Of a stretch of DNA of 27,853 nt, positions 6,744 to 14,444 are shown piece by piece (position 1 is the first letter of the stretch; each line of letters starts with the position of its first letter). The stretch lies in IMG/VR virus record IMGVR_UViG_3300030118_003401, positions 1 through 27,853 of that record; one strand, 5' to 3'. Position numbers and translations under genes: made by a program. This DNA comes from a virus. The notes beneath the pieces are model-generated. The model ran no database searches and was not told the DNA's origin. It saw nothing but the letters and a program-made list of their open reading frames with translations.

Positions 6744-7221
6744 CTTGTCCTTCCATTTGCATTTCTTCTTGTAAACCGTAATCTTGGTCTGCCATTTCTT
6801 GTACTAAAACAGTTCTGCAAACATCATTAAACCATTTGTTTACTACTGCTTCATCACTTTCACCTGTGTAACCATTACTATGTAAAAACTTAACAAAGTG
6901 ATCGTTCCAATCAAGTTCCATATATCCTGCTTTTGCATTTTCAGGATTTACATCTAATTTAAGAACATTTACATAAGGCTGTTCTTTTAATTCCGCAACT
7001 TTTTTATCAAACTCATATTGTCCAATTTTTCCATTTTTAAGTTGGACTTCTAATTTTGCAAGTTCTTTATCGCTGTCAGAATCAGCATTTAGTTCTGCTA
7101 AAATTTCCTCAAGTTCATCTCCTTCATAATAATATTCTGCTTCTGCTATTGCACGAGTCTTACCACTAAGACCCCAACTGGCAGGCATCATACTAAATGG
7201 AAGTTTAGTTTTCTTTGCCAT
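6703..7221 (-). CDS. Unknown acidic protein, 172 aa
   Basis: A soluble, acidic 172-residue protein with a long charged helical middle (about residues 35-80) and a Glu/Gln-rich C-terminus. The N-terminal MAKKTKLPFSMMPASWGLSG looks like a conserved start. It lies one base from the stop of the membrane-anchored gene upstream. It looks like a conserved T4-like marine phage protein, but I can give no role; the acidic helical make-up would suit a structural or chaperone protein. Confidence 0.75.
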   Translation of the reverse strand: MAKKTKLPFSMMPASWGLSGKTRAIAEAEYYYEGDELEEILAELNADSDSDKELAKLEVQLKNGKIGQYEFDKKVAELKEQPYVNVLKLDVNPENAKAGYMELDWNDHFVKFLHSNGYTGESDEAVVNKWFNDVCRTVLVQEMADQDYGLQEEMQMEGQDVVIKQSGNDSED

Positions 7222-7222
7222 A

Positions 7223-7840
7223 TTAACCTCTTACATCCTCTGTTGCTATTGGTGTTTCAAGAACTTCAACAACTTTTATTTTTTGTATCCATTGTATTGT
7301 ACATTGTCTTTCAAATTTGTCAAAGTCTTCTGCTTGTTCTAAAAGTTCTTTTTTAATTTTACTGTTTGTAAAATCAGGATTAGACCAATTTTTTAATGGT
7401 GTTCTTCTTACTCCCACTTGATGGCCTATCTTTAATCTTCCATCTACACCTACCCATTCAAATGTATCATTTTCAGCAATTAAACAATCTAATACTATTG
7501 TATAATTATTACCTCCTGTTGATATTTCTATAGAATTACCATTTAAATATTTCTCTTTTATAGCAATTTTTTTAAGTGTAATAGTTAATTCTCTATCTAC
7601 TGTAAGTTTATCTGCAGAATCTTCAGGTATATCAGATTCATAAACTGGCAAACCATCATGTGTATATCCTACAATACCATCGTTTGCCATATCAATATTT
7701 GCTTTTTGCTTTGCATAATTTTCTTTATGATCATCTGCAAATGCTACAACATTCAATAATGCTATGCCTAAAATAAAAACACTTAGCATCGCCCATGGAG
7801 AAAAAAATATTTTTTCTCTTAATGTAATTTTCTTTTTCAT
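7223..7840 (-). CDS. Membrane-anchored or secreted unknown protein, 205 aa
   Basis: A basic start (MKKKITLREK) is followed by a hydrophobic segment at about residues 15-34 ending in AFADDHK, which could be a signal peptide cleaved after AFA or a single membrane anchor. The rest (about 170 residues) is soluble and beta-like. It has a GGAGAATAT ribosome site and follows queE by nine bases. The product probably faces the periplasm. No family recognised. Confidence 0.75.
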   Translation of the reverse strand: MKKKITLREKIFFSPWAMLSVFILGIALLNVVAFADDHKENYAKQKANIDMANDGIVGYTHDGLPVYESDIPEDSADKLTVDRELTITLKKIAIKEKYLNGNSIEISTGGNNYTIVLDCLIAENDTFEWVGVDGRLKIGHQVGVRRTPLKNWSNPDFTNSKIKKELLEQAEDFDKFERQCTIQWIQKIKVVEVLETPIATEDVRG

Positions 7841-7849
7841 ATATTCTCC

Positions 7850-8737
7850 TTATTTTCCGATTGCATTGCCGTATATATGTACATGTACTCTACTTGTATA
7901 GTAGTAGCCACGTCTAATGGCTTCGTCGGCAATCGAGGCCTCAGTTTGTACAAGTCCCTCAAATGTTCCACCTACTCCCATAATCCATACAGGAAAGTTG
8001 CAACCGGCGTCACGGAACATTCTAGTATTTTCTTCAACCTCTCTCCAACTTTCGTCTGTGCCATTAACAACAAACTTTAGTTGTCCATGTGGACTAACTT
8101 CTGCGTATCTTCCTATAACTTCAGGCTTTATTGCTTTTTTAGATTGCTCACCAGCAGTTGCCCATAATTTAGGAGATAAACTCCAATACCATTCTCTAGT
8201 ACCATCATATGTAAACCATGCAATATAATCTGCTAGTTCTTGTGTAATAGGTCTAGTACCATTAGTTTCTATAGTCACATAGTTAGGCATATTTTCCCTT
8301 TTCTGGAACTCTTCTAATACTCCCATCATTGCTGGTTGTGTATTTTTAAGCATAGGCTCTCCGCCTGTAAATACCATGTGAGTTTCTTGTCCTGTATCTG
8401 GGTGTATAAACTTACCTCTAGGCAATAGAGCAGTAAGTTCATCACATGCTTCTTGCACAGTTTTATCTGTTATTAAATGGCTATATTTTTTTGCCCATGT
8501 ATATGAACTATCACAACCTTTATCAAAAACAGGTAAATCAAATACATTTGTAATATCTGTAATATCTAGTTTTTCATAAGGCAATTCATATGTGCTAGGA
8601 TCTGTAGGATCTTTTTGCCCAAAACCATTACATTGTAAATTACATAGGAAAAATCTCATCCAAAGACTAGGAATACCGACATATTTGCCTTCTCCTTGTG
8701 CTGAATAAAATGTTTCGCTATATTTAACCGTTGTCAT
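7850..8737 (-). CDS. queE: QueE-like 7-carboxy-7-deazaguanine synthase with a split Cys motif
   Basis: This is a radical SAM protein of 295 residues, longer than common QueE. It has the typical start YSETFYSAQGEGKYVGIPSLW, then Cys32 and Cys36 in LCNLQC. The third cluster cysteine appears to be Cys75 in GCDSSYTW, which matches the CDSxxTW end of the usual Cx3Cx2C motif. Thirty-eight residues therefore separate the second and third cysteines instead of two. TGGEPML (124-130) is the SAM-binding GGE motif. QueE turns 6-carboxytetrahydropterin into 7-carboxy-7-deazaguanine, step three toward preQ0. FolE lies just upstream and QueD-like and DpdA-like genes lie in the next operon, which supports this role. 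Its start overlaps the upstream gene by 14 bases. Confidence 0.92.
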   Translation of the reverse strand: MTTVKYSETFYSAQGEGKYVGIPSLWMRFFLCNLQCNGFGQKDPTDPSTYELPYEKLDITDITNVFDLPVFDKGCDSSYTWAKKYSHLITDKTVQEACDELTALLPRGKFIHPDTGQETHMVFTGGEPMLKNTQPAMMGVLEEFQKRENMPNYVTIETNGTRPITQELADYIAWFTYDGTREWYWSLSPKLWATAGEQSKKAIKPEVIGRYAEVSPHGQLKFVVNGTDESWREVEENTRMFRDAGCNFPVWIMGVGGTFEGLVQTEASIADEAIRRGYYYTSRVHVHIYGNAIGK

Positions 8738-9233
8738 CTTCTTTTAAAAATTTTAAAATTGTTTCTGCCTCTATATCAGGAACTGCATTACTAATAGCAC
8801 TATTTACAATACTATGTATATCACTTACTTCCTCTAAATGGTTATTTCCACTAACTTTGTCCTCATAAGATTCAATAGCAAGTGTTCTAAAACCAATTTC
8901 ATATAAATCATTTATATCAGTAATATTTATGTTTGTATTCCTTCCCATTTGCAATACTTTTAAAAAAATTGTATCTGCAATACTTGTGGTTGTTAAAGTA
9001 ATTTCTTGATTATCAACAGACTGATTAACAACAACCAATCTATCATGTATTCCTATTGTATCATGATCTGCAACTGCATCTAAACACTCAAAAATTTCCT
9101 CCACAGAGACAGGAAATCTTTTTTGTATTACATCTACTGGATTTCTGTCTAAAATAGAATCAGTAATATTTCTTACAGGAACCTTTAATGCTCCTATAAC
9201 AAGTGTACCATTTAGATTGCTAATATTACTCAT
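8724..9233 (-). CDS. Unknown protein between folE and queE, 169 aa
   Basis: A soluble, acidic 169-residue protein with no cysteine-rich site and no SGGxDS loop, so it is not QueC. It is tightly packed between folE (1-base overlap) and queE (14-base overlap), which suggests it is made together with the deazaguanine enzymes. A link to that pathway is an inference from position only. Confidence 0.7.
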   Translation of the reverse strand: MSNISNLNGTLVIGALKVPVRNITDSILDRNPVDVIQKRFPVSVEEIFECLDAVADHDTIGIHDRLVVVNQSVDNQEITLTTTSIADTIFLKVLQMGRNTNINITDINDLYEIGFRTLAIESYEDKVSGNNHLEEVSDIHSIVNSAISNAVPDIEAETILKFLKEDDNG

Positions 9234-9922
9234 TATTTGTTACATGAAAATTCTTGTTGTAATTTAATATTATCAAAAAATTCTTTTTTAGTTGAGGCAT
9301 CGTCCATAAATCTGCCTTCTAATACTGTGGTTTGTGTTAAACTGCTATGTGCCATAACACCTCTATTCTCAACGCAACCATGTGTTGCTTGTACATAAAC
9401 ACCTACGTCATTACTGCCTGTTGCTTTCATAATCTCTCTGGCAATATCAGTAGCAAGTTCTTCCTGTAGAGTACCTCTACTAGCACACCATTGTGCTATT
9501 CTAGTATATTTAGACAAACCAATAAGTTTTGCCCCTGCAATAATGCCAATATACGCAGTTCCTTTAACTGTCTGATGATGATGCGAACACATACTAGTAA
9601 GTTCGCTTCTTACTACAAGCATTCCTTTATATGCTTCTTCTGTATCATTAGGAAATGCAGTAGCCTTAGGCATTGGTTCATATCTACCTGCCATTAGTTC
9701 ATTAATATACATTTTAGCAAGACGTCTTCCTGTATCCATGCTGTTAGGATCGTTTTCAGTATCTATAACTAAGCCTTTAAGAACATCTTCAAACTTTACT
9801 GATAGTTCTTCAATAAGTGCTTCTTTGTCTCCAGGCTCGATAAATTCACTAATATTATCTCCTGCCCAAAACTTTGCACCTGCTTCTTGTAGTCTTGCTC
9901 TTATTTCATCACTTTTGGCCAT
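9233..9922 (-). CDS. folE: GTP cyclohydrolase I
   Basis: The protein has 229 residues. MCSHHHQTVKG (111-121) holds the zinc ligand Cys112 with His114/His115. GLSKYTRIAQWCASRGTLQE (135-154) is the conserved helix segment, and HGCVENRG (181-188) supplies the other Cys/His. All are in family order and length is normal. The enzyme converts GTP to dihydroneopterin triphosphate, the first step to both folate and 7-deazaguanines. Next to queE and away from any folate genes, it almost surely feeds deazaguanine synthesis. It follows the phosphoribosyltransferase by 12 bases in the same operon, with a GGAG ribosome site. Confidence 0.95.
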   Translation of the reverse strand: MAKSDEIRARLQEAGAKFWAGDNISEFIEPGDKEALIEELSVKFEDVLKGLVIDTENDPNSMDTGRRLAKMYINELMAGRYEPMPKATAFPNDTEEAYKGMLVVRSELTSMCSHHHQTVKGTAYIGIIAGAKLIGLSKYTRIAQWCASRGTLQEELATDIAREIMKATGSNDVGVYVQATHGCVENRGVMAHSSLTQTTVLEGRFMDDASTKKEFFDNIKLQQEFSCNK

Positions 9923-9934
9923 TTAAAAGGTCTC

Positions 9935-10423
9935 CTATTTCCACCATTCTTCATATGGAAAGACTATCCATCTTTCCTGATCTGGCAAAACAATGTTTGC
10001 CGTAAATTCTACTTCATTAAACTCACTGCTTTCTTTATCAAACAAAGTTGCAAATTTAATACCCTCATGTAAAGAAAACATATTGTTATTTTCTTTGCTA
10101 TCAAAATCTTTAATTACAGATAATATACCATGTAATGTCTTACCAGAATCATTAATATCATCTACAACTAAAATGTTTTTACTAGTATATTTAGACAAAA
10201 TGTGTTTAAGAGTCTCAGAATCCTCGATTTTTCCATCTCTTGTTTGCCATCTAAATGCTTCAAAAGGCACCTCAAAGTAGTGGCTTAACATAACACCAAA
10301 AGGATATGCTCCTCTACCAGGGCCTATAATTACATCAGGTTTATAACTTTCATGTGCCATTTCTCTGGCAATGATTCTGCAGTCAGAAACCAAGTCGTTG
10401 TATGAGTAATATAATTTATTCAT
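9935..10423 (-). CDS. Phosphoribosyltransferase (type I, purine-type)
   Basis: The 162-residue protein carries the PRPP-binding motif ILVVDDINDSGKTL (84-97) and a pyrophosphate-loop candidate IIGPGRGAYPFG (32-43), both standard for type I phosphoribosyltransferases. The size fits hypoxanthine/guanine/xanthine enzymes, which make nucleotides from free bases. It heads the folE-queE operon, so it may affect the guanine pool or even act on a deazaguanine; that is inference. The early promoter at 10430-10457 puts the predicted +1 on the A of the ATG, and no Shine-Dalgarno sequence is visible, so the mRNA may be leaderless. Confidence 0.88.
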   Translation of the reverse strand: MNKLYYSYNDLVSDCRIIAREMAHESYKPDVIIGPGRGAYPFGVMLSHYFEVPFEAFRWQTRDGKIEDSETLKHILSKYTSKNILVVDDINDSGKTLHGILSVIKDFDSKENNNMFSLHEGIKFATLFDKESSEFNEVEFTANIVLPDQERWIVFPYEEWWK

Positions 10424-10429
10424 AATAAC

Positions 10430-10457
10430 AGTATAACATCATTTTACTTGATGTCAA
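10430..10457 (-). promoter_or_regulatory. Sigma70-like early promoter, ATG at predicted +1
   Basis: -35 TTGACA (10457-10452) and extended -10 TGTTATACT (box 10435-10430) are 16 bp apart. Six bases separate the -10 from the ATG at 10423, so transcription should start at the A of the start codon. This drives the phosphoribosyltransferase-folE-queE operon. Confidence 0.85.
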
Positions 10458-10458
10458 T

Positions 10459-11415
10459 TTATTTCTTAGACTGATATGCAATTTCATCAGCAACAATTTC
10501 TTCTAATGTATTTTGTGGTTCCCAACCTAACATCTCAAATGCTTTTACTATATTTGCATCTGTTCTTTCAGCATCGCCATCTCTTTTAGGACCAACTTCT
10601 ACATTAATTTCTTTTCCTAATTGTTTTTCTACTTCTGCAATAACTTGCTTTATGCTACTTCCAGAGCCGCCACCAATATTAAATATATTACTATCGCCAC
10701 CGTCCATCAAATAATTTAAAGCAGATACATGTGCAGATGCAACATCAAAAATATGAGTGTAATCTCTTATACATGTACCATCTGGTGTTTCGTAATCATC
10801 TCCATTTATTGTAAATACTTCTTCATTAAGACCAGCATCTACAAGTATAGGCACTAGATGTTGCTTAGGATTAAGTGTATAACCCAATCCTTCGTAACTA
10901 CCTGCGGCATTAAAATATCTCAAACTAGCAAAATTAAACTCATAAGCATTTGCATAGTCCTTAAGAACATTCTCAAAAATTAACTTACTTCTACCATAAG
11001 GTGTTTTAGGATTTGGAATATCGCTTTCTGCATTTAGAATAGTTTCTGAATCTCCGTAAACAGAACTTGAACTACTAAAAATAAAATGCTTTACTCCTGC
11101 ATTAATAGAATGATTTAAAAGTGATATTGAGTTTGCCACATTGTTAGCATAAGTAGAGGCAGGATCTTGTATGCTTAAAGGCACACTATGATCAGCCGCT
11201 AGATGAATAACTGCATCTGGTTTTGTTAATTCTATTACGCCTTTTAATTGATGATTATCTATATCAAAAGGATATTGTGTGACACCTTCTTGCTGTCTTT
11301 TTACCCTGTCAATATTGATAACATTATAGCCTGAATCAACAAGTAATTTACAGGTTACACTACCTATAAATCCACTACCACCAGTAACTAAAATAGTTTT
11401 TTCTTCATTATTCAT
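10459..11415 (-). CDS. GalE-like NAD-dependent sugar-nucleotide epimerase
   Basis: The protein has 318 residues. The NAD-binding TGGSGFIG (11-18), the SSSSSVYG segment (114-121) and the catalytic YGRSK (Tyr140, Lys144) identify an extended short-chain dehydrogenase close to UDP-glucose 4-epimerase. GGGSGSSIKQVIAEVE near residue 250 is also GalE-like. It would interconvert UDP-hexoses (for example glucose/galactose). It overlaps the upstream glycosyltransferase by one base (TAATG), so the pair probably makes and transfers a sugar, either to a cell-surface polymer or to phage DNA or virion. Substrate not readable by eye. Confidence 0.9.
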   Translation of the reverse strand: MNNEEKTILVTGGSGFIGSVTCKLLVDSGYNVINIDRVKRQQEGVTQYPFDIDNHQLKGVIELTKPDAVIHLAADHSVPLSIQDPASTYANNVANSISLLNHSINAGVKHFIFSSSSSVYGDSETILNAESDIPNPKTPYGRSKLIFENVLKDYANAYEFNFASLRYFNAAGSYEGLGYTLNPKQHLVPILVDAGLNEEVFTINGDDYETPDGTCIRDYTHIFDVASAHVSALNYLMDGGDSNIFNIGGGSGSSIKQVIAEVEKQLGKEINVEVGPKRDGDAERTDANIVKAFEMLGWEPQNTLEEIVADEIAYQSKK

Positions 11416-12395
11416 TATTTCTCACTAAACCAGGAATCAAATACTTGTTCACTTTCACAAACATTGACTCCGTTAAAATTAAAGTTAGTAATTGCATCTA
11501 CAGTCATATCCACACTTTCTTCAAATCTGTCAAACAGTTTAAAGTTTGGATACAACTCTGGATACACTAACCTATTAGGAAGTACAGGTGTACAACCTAA
11601 ATACACGGCTTCAGCAACACCAAAGCCAAAGTTTTCTTGTAAAGCATAACTTACGATTGCTTTACTTTTACCAAGTAAAGAATAGTATTCTTCCTTGGAA
11701 AGATTTTGTTCCTGTGTTTTTACAAACTGTACAGGAACATCTACCTTTTCAGATACTTGTTTTGCTAATTCATCAAACAACCAAGGTTGCTTTTCATCAC
11801 AAAGTCTTCCATTAAAGATAACAATATTTTCTTTTTGTTGACCTTTGTGTGAATCGAGCCCTGTGTAGTCTACAGGCAAACCTGTAACAACTAACTTGTC
11901 AGGGCTCACGATACGTTTTTTAATTATATCTTGTTTGATAAATTCACTTGCACAAAAAATTGTGTCGCTTATATCGAATATAATATCCTCAAAATTCTTT
12001 GCCCAACGTTCCATATCGCGAACAAAATCTGTATCTGTAAAACTTCCTGCATGAATTATACCTGTAATCTTTACATCAACTTTGTTAAAGTATTTCATAT
12101 AGGCAATATTTTCAATACCAGGAAACCAAATGTCACTAAAGAAAAATCTGTCGCCATCTGCAATTTCTCCTCTTTCAAACATAGCAGATATTTCTGCCAT
12201 TTGTAAGGATTTAAATTTGCTTGTAAAGGCGGCATTTAAAAATTGACCTTCAGGTAATGGAGGTGTCTCATAAGTAGGCATAATTTTAACATACTCTAAA
12301 TTACTATCCTGTAGATATTTTTCAATATCTCTGTCCATATGAACAGTATATCTACCATCAATATGTTCTAAAGGTATGTAAATTATTTTACTCAT
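11415..12395 (-). CDS. GT-B glycosyltransferase (GT4-like)
   Basis: The protein has 326 residues. The C-terminal half has a GT-B look: FNGRLCDEKQPWLFDELAKQ (nucleotide-sugar domain start), then KSKAIVSYALQENFGFGVAEAVYLG, where ENFGFGVAEA is the Ex7E motif of retaining GT4-type enzymes. The N-terminal half is Rossmann-like, without membrane segments. It is coupled to the GalE-like epimerase by a TAATG overlap. The acceptor is unknown: host surface glycan, virion protein or modified DNA are all possible. Confidence 0.85.
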   Translation of the reverse strand: MSKIIYIPLEHIDGRYTVHMDRDIEKYLQDSNLEYVKIMPTYETPPLPEGQFLNAAFTSKFKSLQMAEISAMFERGEIADGDRFFFSDIWFPGIENIAYMKYFNKVDVKITGIIHAGSFTDTDFVRDMERWAKNFEDIIFDISDTIFCASEFIKQDIIKKRIVSPDKLVVTGLPVDYTGLDSHKGQQKENIVIFNGRLCDEKQPWLFDELAKQVSEKVDVPVQFVKTQEQNLSKEEYYSLLGKSKAIVSYALQENFGFGVAEAVYLGCTPVLPNRLVYPELYPNFKLFDRFEESVDMTVDAITNFNFNGVNVCESEQVFDSWFSEK

Positions 12396-12534
12396 TTTCT
12401 TTTTCGTCTCCTAAACCTTCTCCATAATCTACAACGTGAGTTATTTCATCGTCTAGACTTTGAGCATAATCATTATTTTTATCTGCCTCTGCTTTACTAA
12501 TTTTTTTAGGCTTCTTTTTCTCTTCCTCAGTCAT
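12388..12534 (-). CDS. Small charged protein, 48 aa
   Basis: A short frame of 48 codons begins at the ATG at 12534 (TAATG overlap with the gene above) and ends by overlapping the start of the glycosyltransferase gene by 8 bases. The product begins MTEEEKKKPKK and is highly charged and probably disordered. Overlaps at both ends support it as a real gene. Function unknown. Confidence 0.6.
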   Translation of the reverse strand: MTEEEKKKPKKISKAEADKNNDYAQSLDDEITHVVDYGEGLGDEKENE

Positions 12535-12710
12535 TACATTGAGTTCTTTTTATCTTGGATTTCAGAACGTCTAACTTTTGTTAGTTTACTGATTTCCATT
12601 AATGCCTTTCTTGCTCTTGTGGCACTTGCTTTTACACCATTATTTTCGAACTTATCTTGTTCCATAATGTATTCTTCCATTAGTGCCTTAAGTTTTAAAT
12701 GTGTTTCCAT
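12534..12710 (-). CDS. Small basic histone-H1-like protein, 58 aa
   Basis: The 58 residues have a helical start and a strongly basic second half (GVKASATRARKALMEISKLT, then KVRRSE). This arginine/lysine-spaced pattern resembles the small histone-like proteins of T4-like marine phages, so DNA binding is likely. An AAAGGAG ribosome site precedes the ATG at 12710. It overlaps the 48-aa gene by one to three bases (TAATG). Family match is by eye only. Confidence 0.65.
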   Translation of the reverse strand: METHLKLKALMEEYIMEQDKFENNGVKASATRARKALMEISKLTKVRRSEIQDKKNSM

Positions 12711-12722
12711 ATCTTTCTCCTT

Positions 12723-13097
12723 TTATGGTACTTTAATGTATTCCATTTCACAGCCATTTTCATTATCCTCGGCTACTGAAATCTTTACCCAACGACCTGG
12801 ATACCTGTCCTGTATCTGTGTCGCTAAATCATCTGCGATCATTTCGCATGACTTATTATTAAGTTGTATAACATCTTCATTATACAAACTTTCAAGCCAT
12901 CTTTTAAACTGTATAAACTCAATGTCTCTGTCATCATGAAACACTTCTATCCACACTTTAAAGTGAAATATGTGTCTGTGTTTATACCCTAAAAAACTTA
13001 CATCATACTCATCTCCTGTTGCAGTAGCAGGATTTGTATCTGCACCAGGATAAAAATGTATGCCTTCTTTACTAAATGTTACCCAAATACTTCTCAT
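12723..13097 (-). CDS. QueD-like (6-pyruvoyl tetrahydropterin synthase family) protein
   Basis: The protein has 124 residues, the usual QueD size. His14 (FSKEGIHFYPGA) and His40/His42 (YKHRHIFHF) match the three zinc ligands, IEFIQFKRWLESL matches the VDFxxLK helix, and VAEDNENGCEMEY matches the KETxxxGCxY end with Glu110. QueD makes 6-carboxytetrahydropterin, the substrate of QueE, and folE and queE are in the neighbouring operon. However, the catalytic Cys that normally lies four residues before the HGH is absent, and the Asp-His segment LDHHYLN is not preserved. Either catalysis uses other residues or the protein differs. The start is the ATG at 13097 with a GGAGG site and TAATG overlap, not the TTG nine bases earlier. 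Confidence 0.72.
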   Translation of the reverse strand: MRSIWVTFSKEGIHFYPGADTNPATATGDEYDVSFLGYKHRHIFHFKVWIEVFHDDRDIEFIQFKRWLESLYNEDVIQLNNKSCEMIADDLATQIQDRYPGRWVKISVAEDNENGCEMEYIKVP

Positions 13098-13282
13098 TAT
13101 GACCAACCTCCATCGATTGTTTCCATTATTTCATTCATATGACTTAGCATTTGTGTAATAGGTTCATCATAGTCGCCTATCTCATAATCAACACTATCTT
13201 GTTCTTTAAACATAGCCTTGACTATTTCTGCATTCTCGATTAAACTTTCGAGTTCTTGTTTCATTTCATCTGATATTGCCAT
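13097..13282 (-). CDS. Small acidic helical protein, 61 aa
   Basis: A 61-residue acidic protein beginning MAISDEMKQELES. The start at 13282 is well placed: AAGGAGG lies five bases before it and it forms a TAATG overlap with the membrane protein above. It joins the QueD-like gene by another TAATG. No known family. Confidence 0.72.
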   Translation of the reverse strand: MAISDEMKQELESLIENAEIVKAMFKEQDSVDYEIGDYDEPITQMLSHMNEIMETIDGGWS

Positions 13283-13689
13283 TATGCCTCCTTGTTTGGA
13301 TTCCAAATAGTTAGATTTTTTGTTTTAAGTCTATTAGCAACAATTTTATATCTGGACTGCTCTTCCTTCCATTCCTTTAGCCATTTATGGCCATCTCTTT
13401 CTGCATCTACAAAAATAGCATTTGTAAAAGCCAAAGGAATTAAGATTGCACAATGTATTATAATACTTGCTACTGTATTATATCCAAACCATCCAAGATA
13501 ATTTGCCGCCAAAAATCCAAAAAATACACTCCACATTACAAACAATACTAACATAAAATATGTTTGTAAACTTGGATCTGGTATATATTTTAACGGATTA
13601 TATCTAACGTCCATTACTCTTCTCCAGCCATTTACAAGACCTAATATTGCCCTCCTAAATAGGCTTGGCTTCTTCATTAAAGGTTCCAT
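13282..13689 (-). CDS. Two-span inner-membrane protein, 135 aa
   Basis: Two hydrophobic helices are visible, about residues 43-65 (YFMLVLFVMWSVFFGFLAA) and 72-93 (ASIIIHCAILIPLAFTNAIF). They are flanked by basic cytosolic ends, so both termini are probably inside. It lies in the deazaguanine/gp45 operon, joined to its downstream neighbour by TAATG. A lysis or membrane-remodelling role is possible; no family is clear. Confidence 0.75.
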   Translation of the reverse strand: MEPLMKKPSLFRRAILGLVNGWRRVMDVRYNPLKYIPDPSLQTYFMLVLFVMWSVFFGFLAANYLGWFGYNTVASIIIHCAILIPLAFTNAIFVDAERDGHKWLKEWKEEQSRYKIVANRLKTKNLTIWNPNKEA

Positions 13690-13698
13690 ATTTTTCTC

Positions 13699-13803
13699 CT
13701 ATTCAATGTGATTTCTTATGTATTCTTTTACTACATGCATACCATAAGATATCCAGGTAATAAAAAAAAGACTCCATAAAATTATTTCAATACCCTCAAT
13801 CAT
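13699..13803 (-). CDS. Tiny single-span membrane protein, 34 aa
   Basis: Thirty-four codons encode one hydrophobic helix (IEIILWSLFFITWISYGM) with a basic end. It sits three bases from the gene above and ten from the one below, filling an otherwise empty gap in the operon. Small hydrophobic phage proteins often act on the host membrane; this is inference. It is real if its codons prove conserved. Confidence 0.5.
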   Translation of the reverse strand: MIEGIEIILWSLFFITWISYGMHVVKEYIRNHIE

Positions 13804-13806
13804 TAA

Positions 13807-13986
13807 CTAACCTGTTTCAGTTAATCTGTCTAACTCCTCAATGTCATGCTCACCAATAATTTCGACATCAAAGTTTCCATCTGGTGTTCTATCAACAGTA
13901 AAAGACATATCATATCCTTTACTTTCTAAAGTATCTACTTTAGCACAAAATTCATTAAATTCGCTAGTAGTTAAAGTTGCTTTCAT
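13807..13986 (-). CDS. Small protein, 59 aa
   Basis: The 59-residue frame begins with an ATGA overlap on the 43-aa gene above and ends near the 34-aa membrane gene. It has a helical start and a beta-like middle (FTVDRTPDGNFDVEIIGEHD). AAGGAG lies upstream within the previous gene's end. Function unknown. Confidence 0.65.
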   Translation of the reverse strand: MKATLTTSEFNEFCAKVDTLESKGYDMSFTVDRTPDGNFDVEIIGEHDIEELDRLTETG

Positions 13987-14114
13987 TCTGACTCCTTGTC
14001 ATTATCATCTGCTTCTTGTTCAGTAACATTATCATTATTTTGCTTTTGCTTTTTTAATATTTCAGCAATAGCACTCTCGTAACTTAATGGTTGTTCTTTT
14101 TTATCTTCTGTCAT
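13983..14114 (-). CDS. Small charged protein, 43 aa
   Basis: The 43 residues are Lys/Glu/Asn-rich and likely disordered at the C-terminus. It overlaps the next gene as ATGA and the previous one as ATGA, which supports it as a translated link in the small-gene train. Function unknown. Confidence 0.6.
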   Translation of the reverse strand: MTEDKKEQPLSYESAIAEILKKQKQNNDNVTEQEADDNDKESE

Positions 14115-14272
14115 TTTTCTGGATCTTCTAAAATATCTTGTTTCTCGTCTATTACCTTTCTCATAACGTCATGCTCTGTAGTATCACACCAATTGCAAGG
14201 CTGTCCATATGGTATTTGTGTTTCTCCAACATCTTTACAAACATGTGTCCACCATTTACCATTCTGCTTCAT
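14111..14272 (-). CDS. Small Cys/His protein, possible zinc knuckle, 53 aa
   Basis: The 53 residues include His10-x-Cys12 and, later, CNWCD (Cys27, Cys30), with a further His34. This HxC...CxxC spacing could bind one zinc ion. It overlaps its neighbours at both ends (17 and 4 bases). It is close downstream of the DpdA-like gene, but no role can be assigned. Confidence 0.62.
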   Translation of the reverse strand: MKQNGKWWTHVCKDVGETQIPYGQPCNWCDTTEHDVMRKVIDEKQDILEDPEK

Positions 14273-14444
14273 CTATAAGTTCCTGTATCTCATCAGGTAT
14301 TTCTACACCTGTTCTTTTAAGAAATACAAATAACTTAATAAAAAATTCTTCCCAATCTTCTATATCAGTAAAGTCTCCATTAAACTCAACACTTGATATT
14401 ATATTATGTTCATCCGTTCCTGTCAACTTATATTTTACTGCCAT
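14256..14444 (-). CDS. Small protein, 62 aa
   Basis: A 62-residue acidic protein (MAVKYKLTGTDEHN start, then an EFNGDFTDIEDWEEFFIKLF helix). It overlaps the 53-aa gene and touches the 158-aa gene by one base (TAATG). No family recognised. Confidence 0.65.
   Translation of the reverse strand: MAVKYKLTGTDEHNIISSVEFNGDFTDIEDWEEFFIKLFVFLKRTGVEIPDEIQELIDEAEW

Noticed and set aside
8724-9233. QueC candidate between folE and queE
   Set aside because: No SGGxDS ATP loop and no zinc cysteines, so it is not QueC.
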